Shown in pieces: positions 23,861-35,619 of a stretch of DNA of 53,812 bases. The DNA lies in contig MNCI01020171.1 of NCBI GenBank assembly GCA_015680685.1, forward strand, positions 1 through 53,812, in the 5' to 3' direction. The notes under the pieces are model-generated. The model did no database searches. It was not told the origin of the DNA and saw nothing but the letters and a program-made list of their open reading frames with translations. Origin of the DNA: Gnetum montanum (Eukaryota; Streptophyta; Gnetopsida; Gnetales; Gnetaceae). Position 1 is the first letter of the stretch. Every line of letters starts with the position of its first letter. The position numbers were made by a program, and so were the translations under genes.

Positions 23861-24434
23861 TCATTTCTGATTCAATGGGTCATAGCACCTATATCCACTA
23901 GTGTGAAAATCATAACTAAGAAAGATGCATTTCTTTTCTCTATCTTCAATTTTTGCAATGAATTGTTTTGGGATCTTTACATACCAATGACATCCAAATA
24001 TTCTCATATGAATTAGGTTAGAAATTTTGTTGTATAGAACTTCGCATGGAGATTTGTCTTCATTTCTTTTGATGATGATTCTATAGAAATATAACAAGTA
24101 GTTGTGATCACTACATGCCAATATTGGCTAGGTAGTGAGGCATGCTTTAGTAAGCACCTTGTCATGTCTTGTATTGTTTTCTTCTTCTTTTTAGCTACTT
24201 TATTTGATAGTGGGCTATATCTACATGTGGTTTGATTTTTTATAGAACTTGTCACATTTTTTTATTTAAAAATTCACCTTCTTTATCTGATATGATGGTC
24301 TTAATCTTGACATTCATGGAGCTTTTAATTAATTTGTGGAAAGTTTGAAAGTATTTGATGGCTTCATCCTTTTGCTTTAGATTGTAACTGCAAGTGTATC
24401 TTGAGTAGTTATCTAGCATGACCATCAACATTCT
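23861..24434 (-). pseudogene. pol: copia integrase fragment
   Basis: The core domain piece 24434-24252 contains VMLDNYSRYTCSY (first Asp) and KTIISDKEGEF (second Asp). The piece 24255-24013 covers the Glu region, with frameshifts and an Arg-Cys-Leu-Leu stretch followed by ASLPSQYWHVVITT. The piece 24121-23861 gives the typical continuation: KSPCEVLYNK, IRIFGC-like MRIFGCHWYV and KKCIFLSYDFHTSGYRCYDP. The 5' end is missing at the junction with E2. Confidence 0.9.
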
Positions 24435-24439
24435 AATTT

Positions 24440-26398
24440 TAATCGTGGTTGGGGCCGAGACCACAGAAGAGAAGGTAGCAAACACCGTCATGGTGATAGT
24501 TCTCCTTCTTCTTCACCTTCATTATCTCCTTCACTCTCTCCTTCATTATCTTAATGTAGTCATAAAGAAAAAGACTAGGGGGGTAAACGTAGGCAAAGTG
24601 AAAGTTATAGAAGAAATAGACAAGAAAGGGGACAAGGGCACTCTAGAGAGTTATGACATAGAAGAAGGGAGAGTAGGGAACAACGTAGGCATGATAGACG
24701 CCATGGATGAGATGATCACGATGAACCCCTACTTGCTACTTGAAGTATGTTAGACATAACTAAGGCTATTAGAATTCCAACAAGGCACTAGAAAGATAGT
24801 AGGATCAAGAGATTAGATATGAACAATATCCCACGATTTGAAGGGGGATACAACGTTGATCCTCAAAATCATTTACAAGAATTCCATGATGTGTTTGCCT
24901 TACAAAACATAGAGAACGAATGACAAAAACTTAAGTTGTTCTCATGGACACTAGTTAAAGAAGCAGAAAGTTGGTACTGATCCTTAGAATTGAAATCCAT
25001 TTGTAGGTGGAGTACCATGTTAGAATTATTTAACGATATGTACCAAACATACTCTCAAGTGTCCAACCTACGAAAGCAAATCCAAGGCTAGAAACAAGGA
25101 GGACATGAACCCTTGGATGCTGCCATGGCCCGATACTATGCACTATTACATCGTTGTCCTGGCCATGGTTACTTGCAAAGGGATCAATTGCACCATCTCG
25201 TAGATGGGCTTAGGCATGAAATGAGAAGAATCCTTGGGACTTATGCCCAAGGGAGACTATTCAAGCTTAGGTCCCATCAAATTCAAAGACTATTGAAGCA
25301 AGTTGCTCAGGAAGAAGGTGAGCTACAGAAGAGAGAAGGTGTAGAAGAGTATAATCAAGATCCTTCCCTTAAGAAGGGGGAAGTAAGATTTTGTGAGAAT
25401 GACGAAGAGTCACCACTTGAAAAGATGGTGAATAGGAAAAATTTGCCTATCCAAAAGATGACATCAGAATTTTTGGCAAAGGTAGACCAAATGTGGGATT
25501 CCCTAAACAATAGATTTCAAATTGTTCTTAAAATAGTAGAGAAGTCTAGAGAGCAAGATAGTGACCATGAAAAAATAAAAAAGAGAGAAGCTAAACATGC
25601 ACATAGCAAGGGTAAGGGCAAAGTTCCCACCATTGAAGAAGTTGTGGAGTTAGAAACAGACAATGATAGTGGATTTAAAATATGTCCATATGACCATCCT
25701 AAGGGATGTTTCCTTGTAATTTCACATCTATAAGAGTCTAGGGTGTATGCACTCAACCCATGATTGAACAAACAACAAGCACCTTGAAGGTTACCTTATC
25801 CTCAAGGTAATCCAAGACAGTTCCACTAACCCCTAATGTATTATCCAAGTAGAACTCCACCACAACTGATTGAGCAATATCAATAGTGGCAACACCCACA
25901 ATCATGGGGAATGCCACCACCAAGGCAACAGTATCCTTACCGACAACCTGACCATATGGATATTACGTGCAGCAGCCAATCTCCCCATGTGACTCTACTA
26001 TTCACATCACTCCTCAACCTCACTACCAAGCTCATGAGTATTATGGAACTCCCTCTTCTAAAGGTGATATTCCACAAGAATATCATCCTTCTCATCTAGC
26101 CACAACTCTTCCACCAATAGCTCCACTACCACCTACTCCAGCTATGCATGGTGAAATCCCTACCCAGCCGCAGCAACATAATGCCACAAGGGCTATTAAC
26201 TCTCAACCTACTATTGGTTCCAACAACCACATGAAGAAGAGACCTTTCTTTAGAACCAACAGACCAACCAAGCCCTTACAATCACAAGCAGCTGATTCCT
26301 TAGACACCTCAGTATCAATCAAAACTTCGAAGCCTCCTTCAATCCAACCACCACACTCAATGCATACAGTCATGCTAACACATAACATCACTGATTAG
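24440..26398 (+). pseudogene. gag: E2 gag, partly open
   Basis: The N-terminal section near 24440-24730 reads, in one frame, as a Ser/Arg/His-rich segment with stops. The best preserved part is 25113-25733 (206 codons) with LHHLVDGLRHEMRRILG, YAQGRLFKLRSHQIQ, EVRFCENDEESPLEK and FLAKVDQMWDSLNNRF. This matches E1 gag at 13488-13255 and is rich in charged residues as expected for a capsid/nucleocapsid linker. The 3' part (25967-26398) is Pro/Gln/His-rich. No intact CCHC knuckle is seen, although CPYDHPKGC near 25680 may be its remnant. Protease follows at 26441. Confidence 0.85.
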
Positions 26399-26440
26399 AT
26401 CAAAGCTAGCCACCTTCCTAGGAAATTCTTTGATCTTGAG

Positions 26441-26866
26441 AGTTCTCTGATATACTTACAAATTGCTAGAAATGTATTGTGCAAGGCTCTTTTGGATTCA
26501 GGTTTCGGTGTCAACTTGATTTCTCAAGAAATGTACAAGGCTTGGAACCTGCCTCCATTGAAAAGGAGCAACATCCATCTAGAGTTGGCCAACCAGTCCA
26601 TCACTATCCCATTGGGACAAGTGGAAGACATTGTTACCACTATTTGTGGGTGGTCATACCCAACTAACTTCCTAGTGATTCAAGTGAACAACGATAAGGG
26701 GAACTTCCCAATCATAATGGGAAGAGCATGGCTAAGCACCATCAACGCATGCCTAGAAATCCATGATCTTTCCCTAGAAATATCAAAGGAAAATACATTC
26801 GGAAAGATCAAGAAGAAGAAAGTTCCATGCATCACATACAATGACACAGGGCATAATTACGTGTAG
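26441..26866 (+). pseudogene. pol: E2 aspartic protease, nearly intact
   Basis: The frame at 26477-26866 is open for 129 codons and contains CKALLDSGFGVNLISQEMY with an intact Asp-Ser-Gly active site. The second hallmark of retropepsins follows as FPIIMGRAWLSTINACLEI. Typical Athila-like spacing is kept. This is the best preserved protease in the window. The region 26867-27187 is a degraded linker into RT. Confidence 0.9.
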
Positions 26867-27187
26867 AGGTCTTCCGTTATACAAAGTTTAATATTGCCTA
26901 CATGAAATCAATGTGCACAAGTGATTAATATACAAAGATGCATGTATGTAGCAGCTATATGACAAGAAGACACCTAGTTGCTGATAGTTGATCAAGAAAG
27001 TAGTTCACTCATATGCATGGAACCAACTAAGGGTTTAACTTGTGCTTACATCGATAACATAGATGCATTAGAGCAAGTCCACCGCCAACTTCCAAGTCTT
27101 AACCTTGAAAATGTCAACTAGGGGAAGTTGGAAATCCTTGAGAAATTTAAGTAGGAGACCCTCAAGCTAAAACCACTTCCCACTAGT

Positions 27188-27782
27188 ATGGAATACACAT
27201 TCCTTAAAAATGAAAAATCAATAATTATCAATGCTAAGCTTGCTTCTCAACAGAAAGAGGAATTGCTAAAGGTAATCAATAGATGGTCAAAACCATTCAC
27301 TAGGTCATATCCCAAATTAACTAGAATAGATCCTAGGATATCCCAATATAGGATTTACACTAACCCCTCCATGAAGCCTCGAAGACAACCGCAGAGGCAT
27401 TTGAACCCAAAGCTGAAGCAAGTAGTCAAGGAAGAAATCGAACAACTTCTCAAGGCTAGGTTCATATACTCCATTACTGATAGCAAATGGGTTAGCCCTT
27501 TAGTTATTGTGCCTAAAAATGGAGGTAAATGAAGGGTGTGCATAGATTTCAAGCTACTAAATATGGCAACATTCAAAGATCACTTTCCATTGCCATTTTT
27601 TGACCAAGTCTTAGACACCATCACAGGGCATCGCTATTACAATTTTTTGGATAGATATAGTGGATATAACCAAATACAAATAGCCCTAGAAGACCAAGCC
27701 AAGAGTACATTCACCAGTCCTTGGGGAATGTTTGCATACAAAAGAATGTCATTTGGCTTGTGCAATGCCCCTGCAACATTTC
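27188..27782 (+). pseudogene. pol: E2 reverse transcriptase, N-terminal half, split by E3
   Basis: Motifs in order: KPFTRSYPKLTRIDP, VSPLVIVPKNGGK, one in-frame TGA at 27531-27533 where E1 has Trp (GKWRVC), then RVCIDFKLLNMATFKDHFP, DQVLDTITGHRYYNFLDRYS, GYNQIQIALEDQAKSTFTS and MSFGLCNAPATF. The gene stops at 27782 where E3 inserts in the codon after ATF, and continues at 45740 with QRLVLSIFQQQ. RT would synthesise cDNA from the element RNA. Confidence 0.93.
27778..27782. repeat. Target-site duplication ATTTC, left copy
   Basis: ATTTC directly precedes TGAAACACC of the E3 5' LTR. The same five bases follow the 3' LTR at 45740-45744. Removing E3 plus one copy restores the RT frame of E2 (…CCTGCAACATTTC|AACGACTA…), which proves the insertion point. 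Confidence 0.95.
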
Positions 27783-28735
27783 TGAAACACCATAAAATTT
27801 TGAGGCACTCTTGCTTCACAAGGGTCTTGAAAATGAGGCAAAAATTTCCACAAGTGTAGCCTCATGATAGTTTGGTAGGAAATGAATGCACTGAGTTTAG
27901 ACTATTTAGTTTGGCAAGTTTTCTACTTCCAGAGTTGATAGGCCTAATGACTCTCTGGTTTGCCCACCTGGGTGATTCACCCAGCTGACAGTCTATTCAG
28001 AAACCATGCTTGGAGTTGTCGACAGTGCTTAGGATAGACAAAATAGTTCGGCAAGTTTTCTAGTTGACAAGTCTGCTACGCTACGCTATGCTACACAACG
28101 TAGTAGACCTTTCAAAAATCAAAAAAATGTCCAACTACTAGCTTTAGCAAGATGTTCGTGCTAGGAAAAATCATAAATCAATCAACACAGAGTACTACAC
28201 TATGCTACGCTATGTAGCGTAGCACAACATAGCAAGGGAAAAGCAAGGAGAGTTTTCTGGTTGTAATTTTAACAAAAATGTAAGTTACATCGGCTGCTAC
28301 ACTATGCTACGCTACGTAGCATAGGATAGCATAGCAAAGAATGAAAATCAATAAAATGCTCCAAAAGCTAACCCCGCATGTGCCAAGGCTTTCAACAAGG
28401 GCTAATGACTTCAACACAAATTTTTTCTTCAAACTGGTGGCTACATTGTGCTCTGCTACATAGTGTAGCACAGTGTAGCAAGTAGTTATACTACGTCGAC
28501 GTGCTACGCTACATAGCATAGCACAATGTAGCAAGAAAATATGCTACGTCAATGTGCTTTATTTCTCTCTTGCATTGTTGGCGCATTTGATTCCATCATC
28601 TCCAATTTTGACGACACGATTGCAATGTAGCATGTTTGCAGCCAATTTCGCACATCTTTGTCGTATGGACATGTTAGCATCTCGTGGGTCCATGACACAT
28701 GGCACCTAAGCCACATCTCTTGCCTACTTCTGGCA

Positions 28736-28744
28736 CTATAAATA
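28736..28744 (+). promoter_or_regulatory. TATA box of E3 5' LTR
   Basis: CTATAAATA, preceded by GC-richer sequence and conserved at the same place in the 3' LTR (45109-45117). Transcription is expected to start about 30 bases downstream. Confidence 0.75.
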
Positions 28745-29238
28745 CCCAGACAAGCAACACTCAAAGGGTGGCAAAAAATCAGCATTGTAGGCATTGTTGG
28801 CAATTTGGTTGGCAAATTGAGGCATTTTTGGCAAGTTGGTAGATTTTTGACGATTGGCAAGATGTTTTGTTGGAAATTTTGAGTTGGCCTTTTGTTGTTG
28901 GCATTTGGCATTAGCTCTTTGCATTGGCATTTCTATACTATTGACTTTTAAGTTCTCACTCAAAGGCATAGCTAGCACATTTTGAGCATTCTAGTCATTC
29001 TTGAACTCTCTATGCACTACCAACATTGCGTAACCAAATCCACAATTTTGCGATGGTGCATTTTCTTACCCCAGCTTATTCTATTATTTTTTTATTCTTA
29101 TCATTATTTAACATTATTTTTCTATGTTCTTGCATTTATTAATCATTAGTTACACCTTGCGTATTTAACATCTAAAACAATGTTTACAAAAGGTTAAGTT
29201 ACACCAATTAAGTCCCTGTCTGATCGACTAAACTGTTT

Positions 29239-29358
29239 AAGGCATCCTATTTCCATTTTATCTAGCATGACCCTCGCACGGATCCAAGGTTAAACTGNCA
29301 AGGCATCCTGTTTCCATTTTATCTAGCATGACCCTCGCACGGATCCAAGGTTAAACTG
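29239..29358. repeat. 59-bp near-perfect duplication around an N in the LTR
   Basis: 29239-29297 and 29300-29358 differ at one base and flank an N at 29298. The 3' LTR has only one copy, so this is most likely an assembly join rather than part of the element. Confidence 0.8.
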
Positions 29359-29412
29359 CTTCGATCGGCAACCTCTTGGTGTTTCCATCCATCAATGTTT
29401 TTAGTCGCTACA

Positions 29413-30289
29413 GTTTCTAGCACTAGAAGGAGGGCCTTTTAGTGCTTTATAGGTAGTCCAGTGTGCTCTCTGTACCCAGGTACCTATTAGCATAAACATG
29501 ACACCCTTGTAGTTGTTTACGCACTGTGTGGTATAGGTTGGTCACAAAAATGGTTCCTTTGGAACCCTACAGGGGAGAAAGCCTCCGATTTCCACTTGGT
29601 CTCTTTATTTTCCTCATTTGCAAACCATTTTTAGCCTTACGACAATGATTTCTTCAACAAATGCTATTGTTACCTCAAACATTGAGGTTTCCTTTTTGGT
29701 TCAAGGCACCATGGGCACCGAGCAACCACCTAGCCCAATGTTAGGGCCACGTTGATCTCTCAGGGTCCAAAACCGACCACCTAAGAGCTTGGCACAACAT
29801 GTTAAGATTTATAATTTCCTTGAATGCATAGGAACTCGAAGACAAATAAAAATTTGAGTTATTGTATTGCAATGGGAAGGAATTCATCCCTACTCCTAGC
29901 TTTCTTAGTCCCCTAACACAAATGCATCAGTGGATCTTAGATCAGCTGATATGGGTAAGTTGGTTTAGGGAGCTGTGGGACATAGTGTCCCATCATGACA
30001 AGGCATTTTAGGACAAACTAGAGGACCTAGATTCCCAGTCCGAGGATGGGAATTAAACTAACCCTATGACTATCCCTTTCCACATCCTTCTGGTTAAACC
30101 TACTCTTTACGAATGCTCCATTCATGATTGTGTCTACTCCGTTACAACCCATAATTTCATTAGCAATGGATAGCCATGCCATGCACTCAGCATATCAACA
30201 TGTCTATTCCTCCATTTCATTTCCAAGCATTAGCCCCCTCCCCATAATCATTCCTCCAATCCATTCTCTTAACATATCACGCACTGATC
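29413..30289 (+). other. E3 leader between 5' LTR and gag
   Basis: No convincing long ORF. A short decayed frame at about 29918-30055 (MHQWILDQLIW, then WFRELWDIVSHHDKAF) looks coding-like. Pea Ogre has an extra ORF upstream of gag, so this may be a remnant of such an ORF, but the match is only positional. Confidence 0.45.
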
Positions 30290-31905
30290 ATGGCTACCTT
30301 TCCCTATGTTAATACCATGCCTACGTCGCATTTGCATGCAACTTCCACATCCATTTCGGCATCTACAATTGTTCCGCTGTCAGTGGCAGGTCCACCCCCA
30401 ACAACTTGGTGGACCCCATTCACTTCCCCCTTATTTCTCAACCTTCGAAAATGTCCCACTACACTCACCACCAAACGTACCAGATCTTGGAAGCGGCATA
30501 GCCAAGTGCGGGACCCTGGTCTACCCCACCAGTCACACGAGCCACCAACCCTATAGCACTGCCAATGAAAGCTACCCCAATAGCACCACCCACTAGGTGG
30601 TGGACAACACTAGTAGCACCCTTCATAACGGTCACCCAAATGATGCCGCCTATGGGCTAAGCCACTATCCCAGCTACGCCACCAATGGGAGTTGCTCCTA
30701 TAGTTCACCAACCATCTACATTGCCCCCAGGTTTGGATCAACCATTCCAACTTATCCAAACCCTTACTAAAGACGTTAGATGCCTCAAGACTACCTATTC
30801 TGACATGGTATAAATCATGAATTTCTACCATGATGATCCCGTCATCCCAGCAGTTCCCATGCTAACACTACCCCTTGGGATGCCACTCCCCCACTTCACA
30901 AAATACAATGGGGAGGGTGATCCCAACGCATACCTTGTTACATTTAGATTTGAGTCCCTTCTTTTGCAACAATGGCCACACACAATCATCTATGTCTTTG
31001 CTATGTCTCTAATAGGCAAAGCCTTGGATTGGTATTGTGCACTCCCATGCTCTTCTATCTCAACCCTAGAGGAGCTGCTAAGCCAATTTGTAACTCATTT
31101 CAAATATAGCTTGAGAGCATAGGTTACGTTGGATCAATTGATGAGCATGAAATAGGATCCCCTAGAACCAATCTAGAAATTCATACAATGGTGGAGTGCT
31201 ACCCTTAATGAGATCTACAAGCCTATCATAGAGGCTCATCTGCTAGCCATCTTTAAGGGTGTAGTGAATGACTTCATTAAGTCCAAACTATACTATCTCA
31301 CTCCATGGACTCTTAGTCAAGCTTTTTCCCAGACCAAGAGCATACAAGACGTGGCCGAGGCAAGTAAAGACCTAGCTTATGTTACATACAAGAACACGTT
31401 TGCAAAGAAAGACAAAGATAAGGGCAAGGCTGCAACAGCCACAGTGACCACTGTGAAAACGAAGCCAAGCCCAACAAAAAGAAGGTGGCCACTAAGCTGA
31501 CTAATCCCACACCCGCACCAAGCAATGCTGCTCAAGCCTCCACCTCGACACTCGAAGCACTCACTCCATCCAAACCTAATTTCAAGCTTAAAGATTTATC
31601 TAAATACACCCTACTGCCCATCAAGCCTTCAAAACTTCTGAAGCAATTACTGGGGGTGGGCTATATTCAAAATAAGCAGATGTCAAAGGAGGTGACCAAA
31701 AGGCATCAATGGCACTACAAACTCCTTAGGAACCCCTCTTTGGCCTTGTCCATTGAGCCCCCAGTTGCTAAGAATTTCAAGCTGGAGCGGTTCTATGACT
31801 ACCATCAAGTGTGTGGTCATGACACAGATTACTGTTTGGTGTTAAAAGATTACATAAAATGAATGATTGATTAAGGGAAGTTGGTTCTAGACAAAAGCAA
31901 CCCCG
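30290..31905 (+). pseudogene. gag: E3 gag, frameshifted
   Basis: The N-terminal part (30290-30816) is Pro/Ser/Thr-rich with overlapping frames. The capsid-like core at 30817-31122 contains PHFTKYNGEGDPNAYLVTF, LIGKALDWYCALP and ISTLEELLSQFVTHF, the conserved gag pattern of plant Ty3/gypsy. It continues after a stop through 31264-31500 (KSKLYYLTPWTLSQAF, Lys-rich tail) and then, after a frameshift, 31485-31862. That last piece ends FYDYHQVCGHDTDYCLVLKD, the Cys/His motif characteristic of Tat/Ogre gag C-termini. Gag packages the element RNA. Confidence 0.88.
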
Positions 31906-32699
31906 TACATCCTAAAAATTAGTTTATGCATGTTTACACAAACCTGATTAATGTGAACAATGTTGGTTACATTATCAACACTATCAGTGTTGACAGTAAT
32001 CCTAAACCATCTCAGCAGCCATTTGTGGTTCATGTGCCTTAGCGTAGCATGCCTACACCACCACCAGCTAGAAAACTGCCACAACAACCATTTGTCCTAA
32101 GGGTCCCTCCTTAGACATCTGCCCCTGCACCCTCTCTAAACAAGGTTGCACCACCATGTGCACTAACACTGATAGCGTCGTTCATCATCAGGGGTCCAAG
32201 TCATTCAACCACTCCCACTCCCCATAAGATGGAACCACAGCCTTCTCGTCCCAGGAAACGAGAAGAGCATTCGACAAGTGAGGTGAAAATTGAAGGCACC
32301 ACCCTAGGTCCTTCCAAGCCTACTACGTCATCCTCTACATCTATGTCCTCATCACCAAAAGCTAACACTACTACGTGTGCATGGTCACTGCCACCTCACC
32401 CGAAAGGGTTTGATACTAAACTTGAAGCTATTCCTCCATGGGAAATTCATCTCATGGGGTGAATGAAAGAGGAGAAGGAAAGCAAGCAAAAAGAAGGTGG
32501 ATGAGAGCTATTAAGTGCTCTTACTTCGGTCAAGCAGGCTCTAAAATAAAAAAACACAACGTTAAGCCTGTACGACTTGATAATGACTTCTACCGCACAC
32601 CATGAGCCTTTGGCTCACATGTTAATGGCAATACCAATTGATGAGAACATGTCTGCAGAAGAGAAAGAAATCCATTTGGTTATGCTTCCTTCTACGCCT
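31906..32699 (+). other. E3 gag-protease linker
   Basis: A Pro/Ser/Thr/Lys-rich low-complexity reading frame (for example 32229-32462, KPTTSSSTSMSSSPKANTTT), interrupted by stops. Such linkers are usual between gag and protease in Ogre elements. Confidence 0.55.
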
Positions 32700-33390
32700 A
32701 CAAAACCATAGCAATCCCAATTAACATTCTGTGGCAATTCCATTAGGAAAGACCTTGAAAAGGGTCAAGTGACTACAACTCCTCTATTCATCAAAACTAA
32801 GGTTAGCCAACATAAGATATGAAGGGTACATGTTGATGACACGCCTACTATGAATGTCAACCCATTCCCCATTGTGGATAAAATGGACTTGGTAGACCAA
32901 ATCAAACCCACAAAAATGTTATGCTTAAAGTCATTCAATGGGGCATGGATCATGTTGAAAGGCACAATCTACATTGACTTTGTGGTAGGATACCAATTCC
33001 CCACAAAGGCAATGTTTATCGTGGTGGAAGAGATGCTTGGGTTTAACCTGATCTTGAGGAGGTCCTAGTTAGCCCAACTTAGGGTCGTCTCTTCACCCAT
33101 ACATCAGGAGATTCATCTACCCTATGCAAGCATGAGGTGGTGATCCATAGTGATGAGGTAGCAGCTCAAGCAATAAACAATGTAGATATCGAGTAGGGTC
33201 TAGTGCTCATAGCCTCTAAGAACGAGGCGCCTATCTTTGTTGAGACTAACTATTTAGCAAAAGAGCTGGCCCAAATCGACTCAAAAAATAAAAATGTGTG
33301 GACTAAGTTGCCTTTCCAAGTGAAAGAAAACGATGTAGATGAAGGCCACAGTGAAACTTCTTGGCCTTACGTCTCACCAAATCCATGATG
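32700..33390 (+). pseudogene. pol: E3 aspartic protease, degraded
   Basis: The frame near 32640-33066 carries IPIDENMSAEEKEI, then VHVDDTPTMNVNPFPIVDKM in the position of the protease active site, followed by LKSFNGAWIMLKGTIYIDF and the Ogre-type downstream pattern FIVVEEMLGFNLIL with a stop. The Gly expected next to the catalytic Asp is absent (Asp-Asp-Thr). A final piece, 33203-33388, ends the gag-pro side of the element immediately before the antisense gene. Confidence 0.7.
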
Positions 33391-33712
33391 GGTTAGAAAG
33401 TAGCTACGTATAGCGTAGCAACTACACTGCTTACTGCCTAGTTAACATCCATTGTATATTTTATTGCCTGTTTGCCTCACATCCATCCATCTATGCTAGG
33501 TGCCAAACTAATTCCTTTAAATGGTTCACATACTCACCATTCACATCATGTTATAGTCTGCTAAGGCCTAAAACTAGCAGAAAAAAAAAAAAACAAATCA
33601 CATAGATAATATGCCAGCTAAACCAAATTTTTTCATAACTCGCTTTCCTTACAAAGTTTCAATTATGTTTACAATATTCTTGCAAAATAATACAAAACAA
33701 GATCTCTTGCTA

Positions 33713-34957
33713 CTATAAATCATCTTCCCCTCCATCATCTTCCCCTTCATCACCTTCCTCTATATCATTATTCTCACTCTCATAGGACCTTACTTCTTTA
33801 TCTAGAATCTGCATCATAAAAAATGTAGTGAGCTAGAGTCACAGTAAAAGCTAAAATGAAAGAACATTACAAGAAAGTGACTAACCCAAGATAGCCCCAC
33901 ATCCATCTCAAGGTGAATGTGATCCAAATGAATCCCAAGACGTTGTCAGACCTCCTCCTCTATAATATCCACCCAGTACCTATCATCCAGGTCGACGTCT
34001 ACAGCAACTTTCTCCTTTTCAACAGCCATCCATCTCGGCGATCATGGAGAAAAGGAGGAAGTGGCAGTCTCACTTGTGGGAAACTTCACTTCTTGCTCAG
34101 GGGATTCACTAACCACCACTTGTTGCATGAACTTGTTGTAAGCCTCAGAAGAACCAATGGCATCAAGGAATGATGCATGAGTATACAACTTCATTGAAAC
34201 ATCCCAATATTTTTTACTATAGTTGGCATGTTCTAGTTTATACATATGCTTGTGGTTTTTCTGGGATTGCCCCCACTTGTAAACTCTTGCACTGTAATCT
34301 TTCCAATCTTTGTTCTTTTGGGCCAATAAGTCCATTTGCATTCGCTACTCAATTATTTCATGTGTGGCCTCGTTATTTCATCACATGACCATCTAATATC
34401 TTGCATAATCAATGATGGTCATGCGCCAACTACCATCATTGGTATCACAAGCCAATAAAAATTCATTTCTAGAGTAGAGGTCTTCCACCTCGGTGGTCAA
34501 ATTGATCTTCTCCTTCTCTAGCTTCTAGACCCATTTCCATAGGTCTTCGTTCACATGCCTGCACTCCCACAGGTAGCGGGTCGATTGCAATGTGCATTCG
34601 CTAGCCTCATCGTATATGCAATGAGGCACTTGGTCACATCCGATGGTAATGCAAGCACAATGTTAATCTTAACTTGTTTCAAGTCCCACTTGAGGCAAGA
34701 AGCTGTTGACCGCACATAAAAAATGCATTAGTCATGATAGCGTAGCAAAGTTTAGCAACTTAAAGAAGTTTAGTGTAGCTACTTCACTTACCCACTTTTG
34801 GATCGATCTACTTGATATGGATGATCATGTTGTCAACCACCCCTTGCATGAATGTAAGCTTATCAATGGTCTCCACCCATGGTCTCAGGCGGATCGAAGA
34901 AGGGCCTACAATGTCAACCACAGTGTCTACTATGTAACAAAAATGCATCAGGAATAA
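33713..34957 (-). pseudogene. Antisense gene exons 6-8
   Basis: Exon 6 (34957-34792) reads IRLRPWVETIDKLTFMQGVV and ends at GTAAGTGAAG. Exon 7 (34702-33886) opens in phase with SCLKWDLKQVKINIVLALPS. After a one-base shift near 34590 it contains a coiled-coil-like tract (LEKEKINLTTEVEDLYSRN, RMQMDLLAQKNKDWKDYSAR, HMYKLEHANYSKKYWDVSMK). Exon 8 (33808-33713) is exactly 32 codons, starting ILDKEVRSYES and ending in a Glu/Asp/Gly run and TAG, with an acceptor ATGATGCAG. Confidence 0.7.
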
Positions 34958-35015
34958 CTGAGAGGGTTGCAATAAAGCTAATGAGCAACAAAAATGATAG
35001 CATAAAGGCTCCTAC

Positions 35016-35473
35016 CAAGCAAACCCTCAAGGGTGATAGCAAGGGGGTCACCCATTGACATACTATCGAATATACAATCAAACTTACCAGCATCTAGTTG
35101 TAGTTCCTCTCCCTCTTTCCAACTTAACACCATGATAGTACCCTCCATGTCCATATGCTCCTCTGGTGCTGAATTAGCAAAGGTTCTTTCTTTGCTAACA
35201 AGGGCCCTTTTCCTTTTTTGTTAGGACCCTTCTCTTTTTGGTGCCAGCATCCTTCTCATCCATACAAGTGTCTTCCTCATCAACAGGGGAGTCCTCCTCA
35301 TTGGCAAAAATGTCCTCCTCGTTAGCAGGAGTGTTTTCTTCATCAACAGGGGCCCCTTCCTTAATAGCAGGAGCTCCTTCTCTCTTGACCAGGGCCCTTT
35401 CCTCCATGGCCAAGCCTCCGGCACCTTTTTTAGCCACCCCTGTTTTGGGGGTCGTCACCTCTTCTCCTTCTTC
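35016..35473 (-). pseudogene. Antisense gene exon 5, acidic repeat segment
   Basis: After the acceptor TACCAAAG the frame reads EEGEEVTTPKTGVAKKGAGG. Then come short Glu/Asp-rich repeats such as EEDIFANEEDSPVDEEDT and a basic KKRRVLTKKEKG, which resembles a nuclear-localisation signal. A stop and shift follow, then CIFDSMSMGDPLAITLEGLL and a GTAGGA donor. The plus-strand Ser-rich frame at 35238-35501 is a mirror of these repeats. Confidence 0.62.
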
Positions 35474-35533
35474 CTTTGGTAGCAAAGCATGTTCACATTA
35501 GGTTAAGGCATACTAACTTAAAACTGATGCTAT

Positions 35534-35563
35534 GCTATGCTACGCTAGATAGAGTAGCATAGC
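35534..35563. repeat. Hairpin module in an antisense-gene intron
   Basis: Perfect 10-bp arms GCTATGCTAC and GTAGCATAGC around a 10-base loop. It lies between exons 4 and 5 and is the same hairpin family as in the E3 LTRs. Confidence 0.85.
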
Positions 35564-35619
35564 GTAGCAAGCATCAACCAAATAAATAAAATCACAAACA
35601 TAAAAAGAGGAAGAGCATT

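Larger units (their letters stand above)
22712..24434 (-). mobile_element. Ty1/copia retrotransposon fragment
   Basis: Integrase precedes reverse transcriptase on the minus strand, the order that defines Ty1/copia. No LTR, gag or RNase H is present. Both edges are abrupt: a Tat-like LTR on the left and E2 gag on the right. Confidence 0.88.
24435..27782 (+). mobile_element. E2 (left part): Athila-like element interrupted by E3
   Basis: It holds gag, protease and the first part of RT, same family as E1 but on the plus strand. It lacks its 5' LTR because the copia fragment abuts gag at about 24435. At 27782 RT is split by E3; the remainder resumes at 45740 after the target-site duplication ATTTC (27778-27782 and 45740-45744). 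The right part runs to an LTR at 48474-49414. Confidence 0.92.
27783..29412 (+). repeat. E3 5' LTR
   Basis: It starts TGAAACACC and ends GTCGCTACA. True length is about 1.57 kb once the 60-bp N-flanked duplication at 29239-29358 is discounted. U3 (to about 28735) contains five hairpin modules at 28071-28108, 28204-28223, 28302-28324, 28441-28478 and 28501-28524. TATA box CTATAAATA is at 28736-28744, and the leader-like remainder is GGCATT/TTGGCA-rich. I could not identify the primer site after 29412 with confidence. Confidence 0.93.

Noticed and set aside
28071-28540. CRISPR-like array
   Set aside because: Spacers are themselves conserved between the two LTRs, the organism is a plant, and the repeats are hairpins in a retrotransposon U3.
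35238-35501. Plus-strand Ser/Ala-rich ORF of 87 codons
   Set aside because: It is the complement of the acidic, repetitive antisense exon 5; GAA/GAG repeats read as Ser-rich codons on the other strand.
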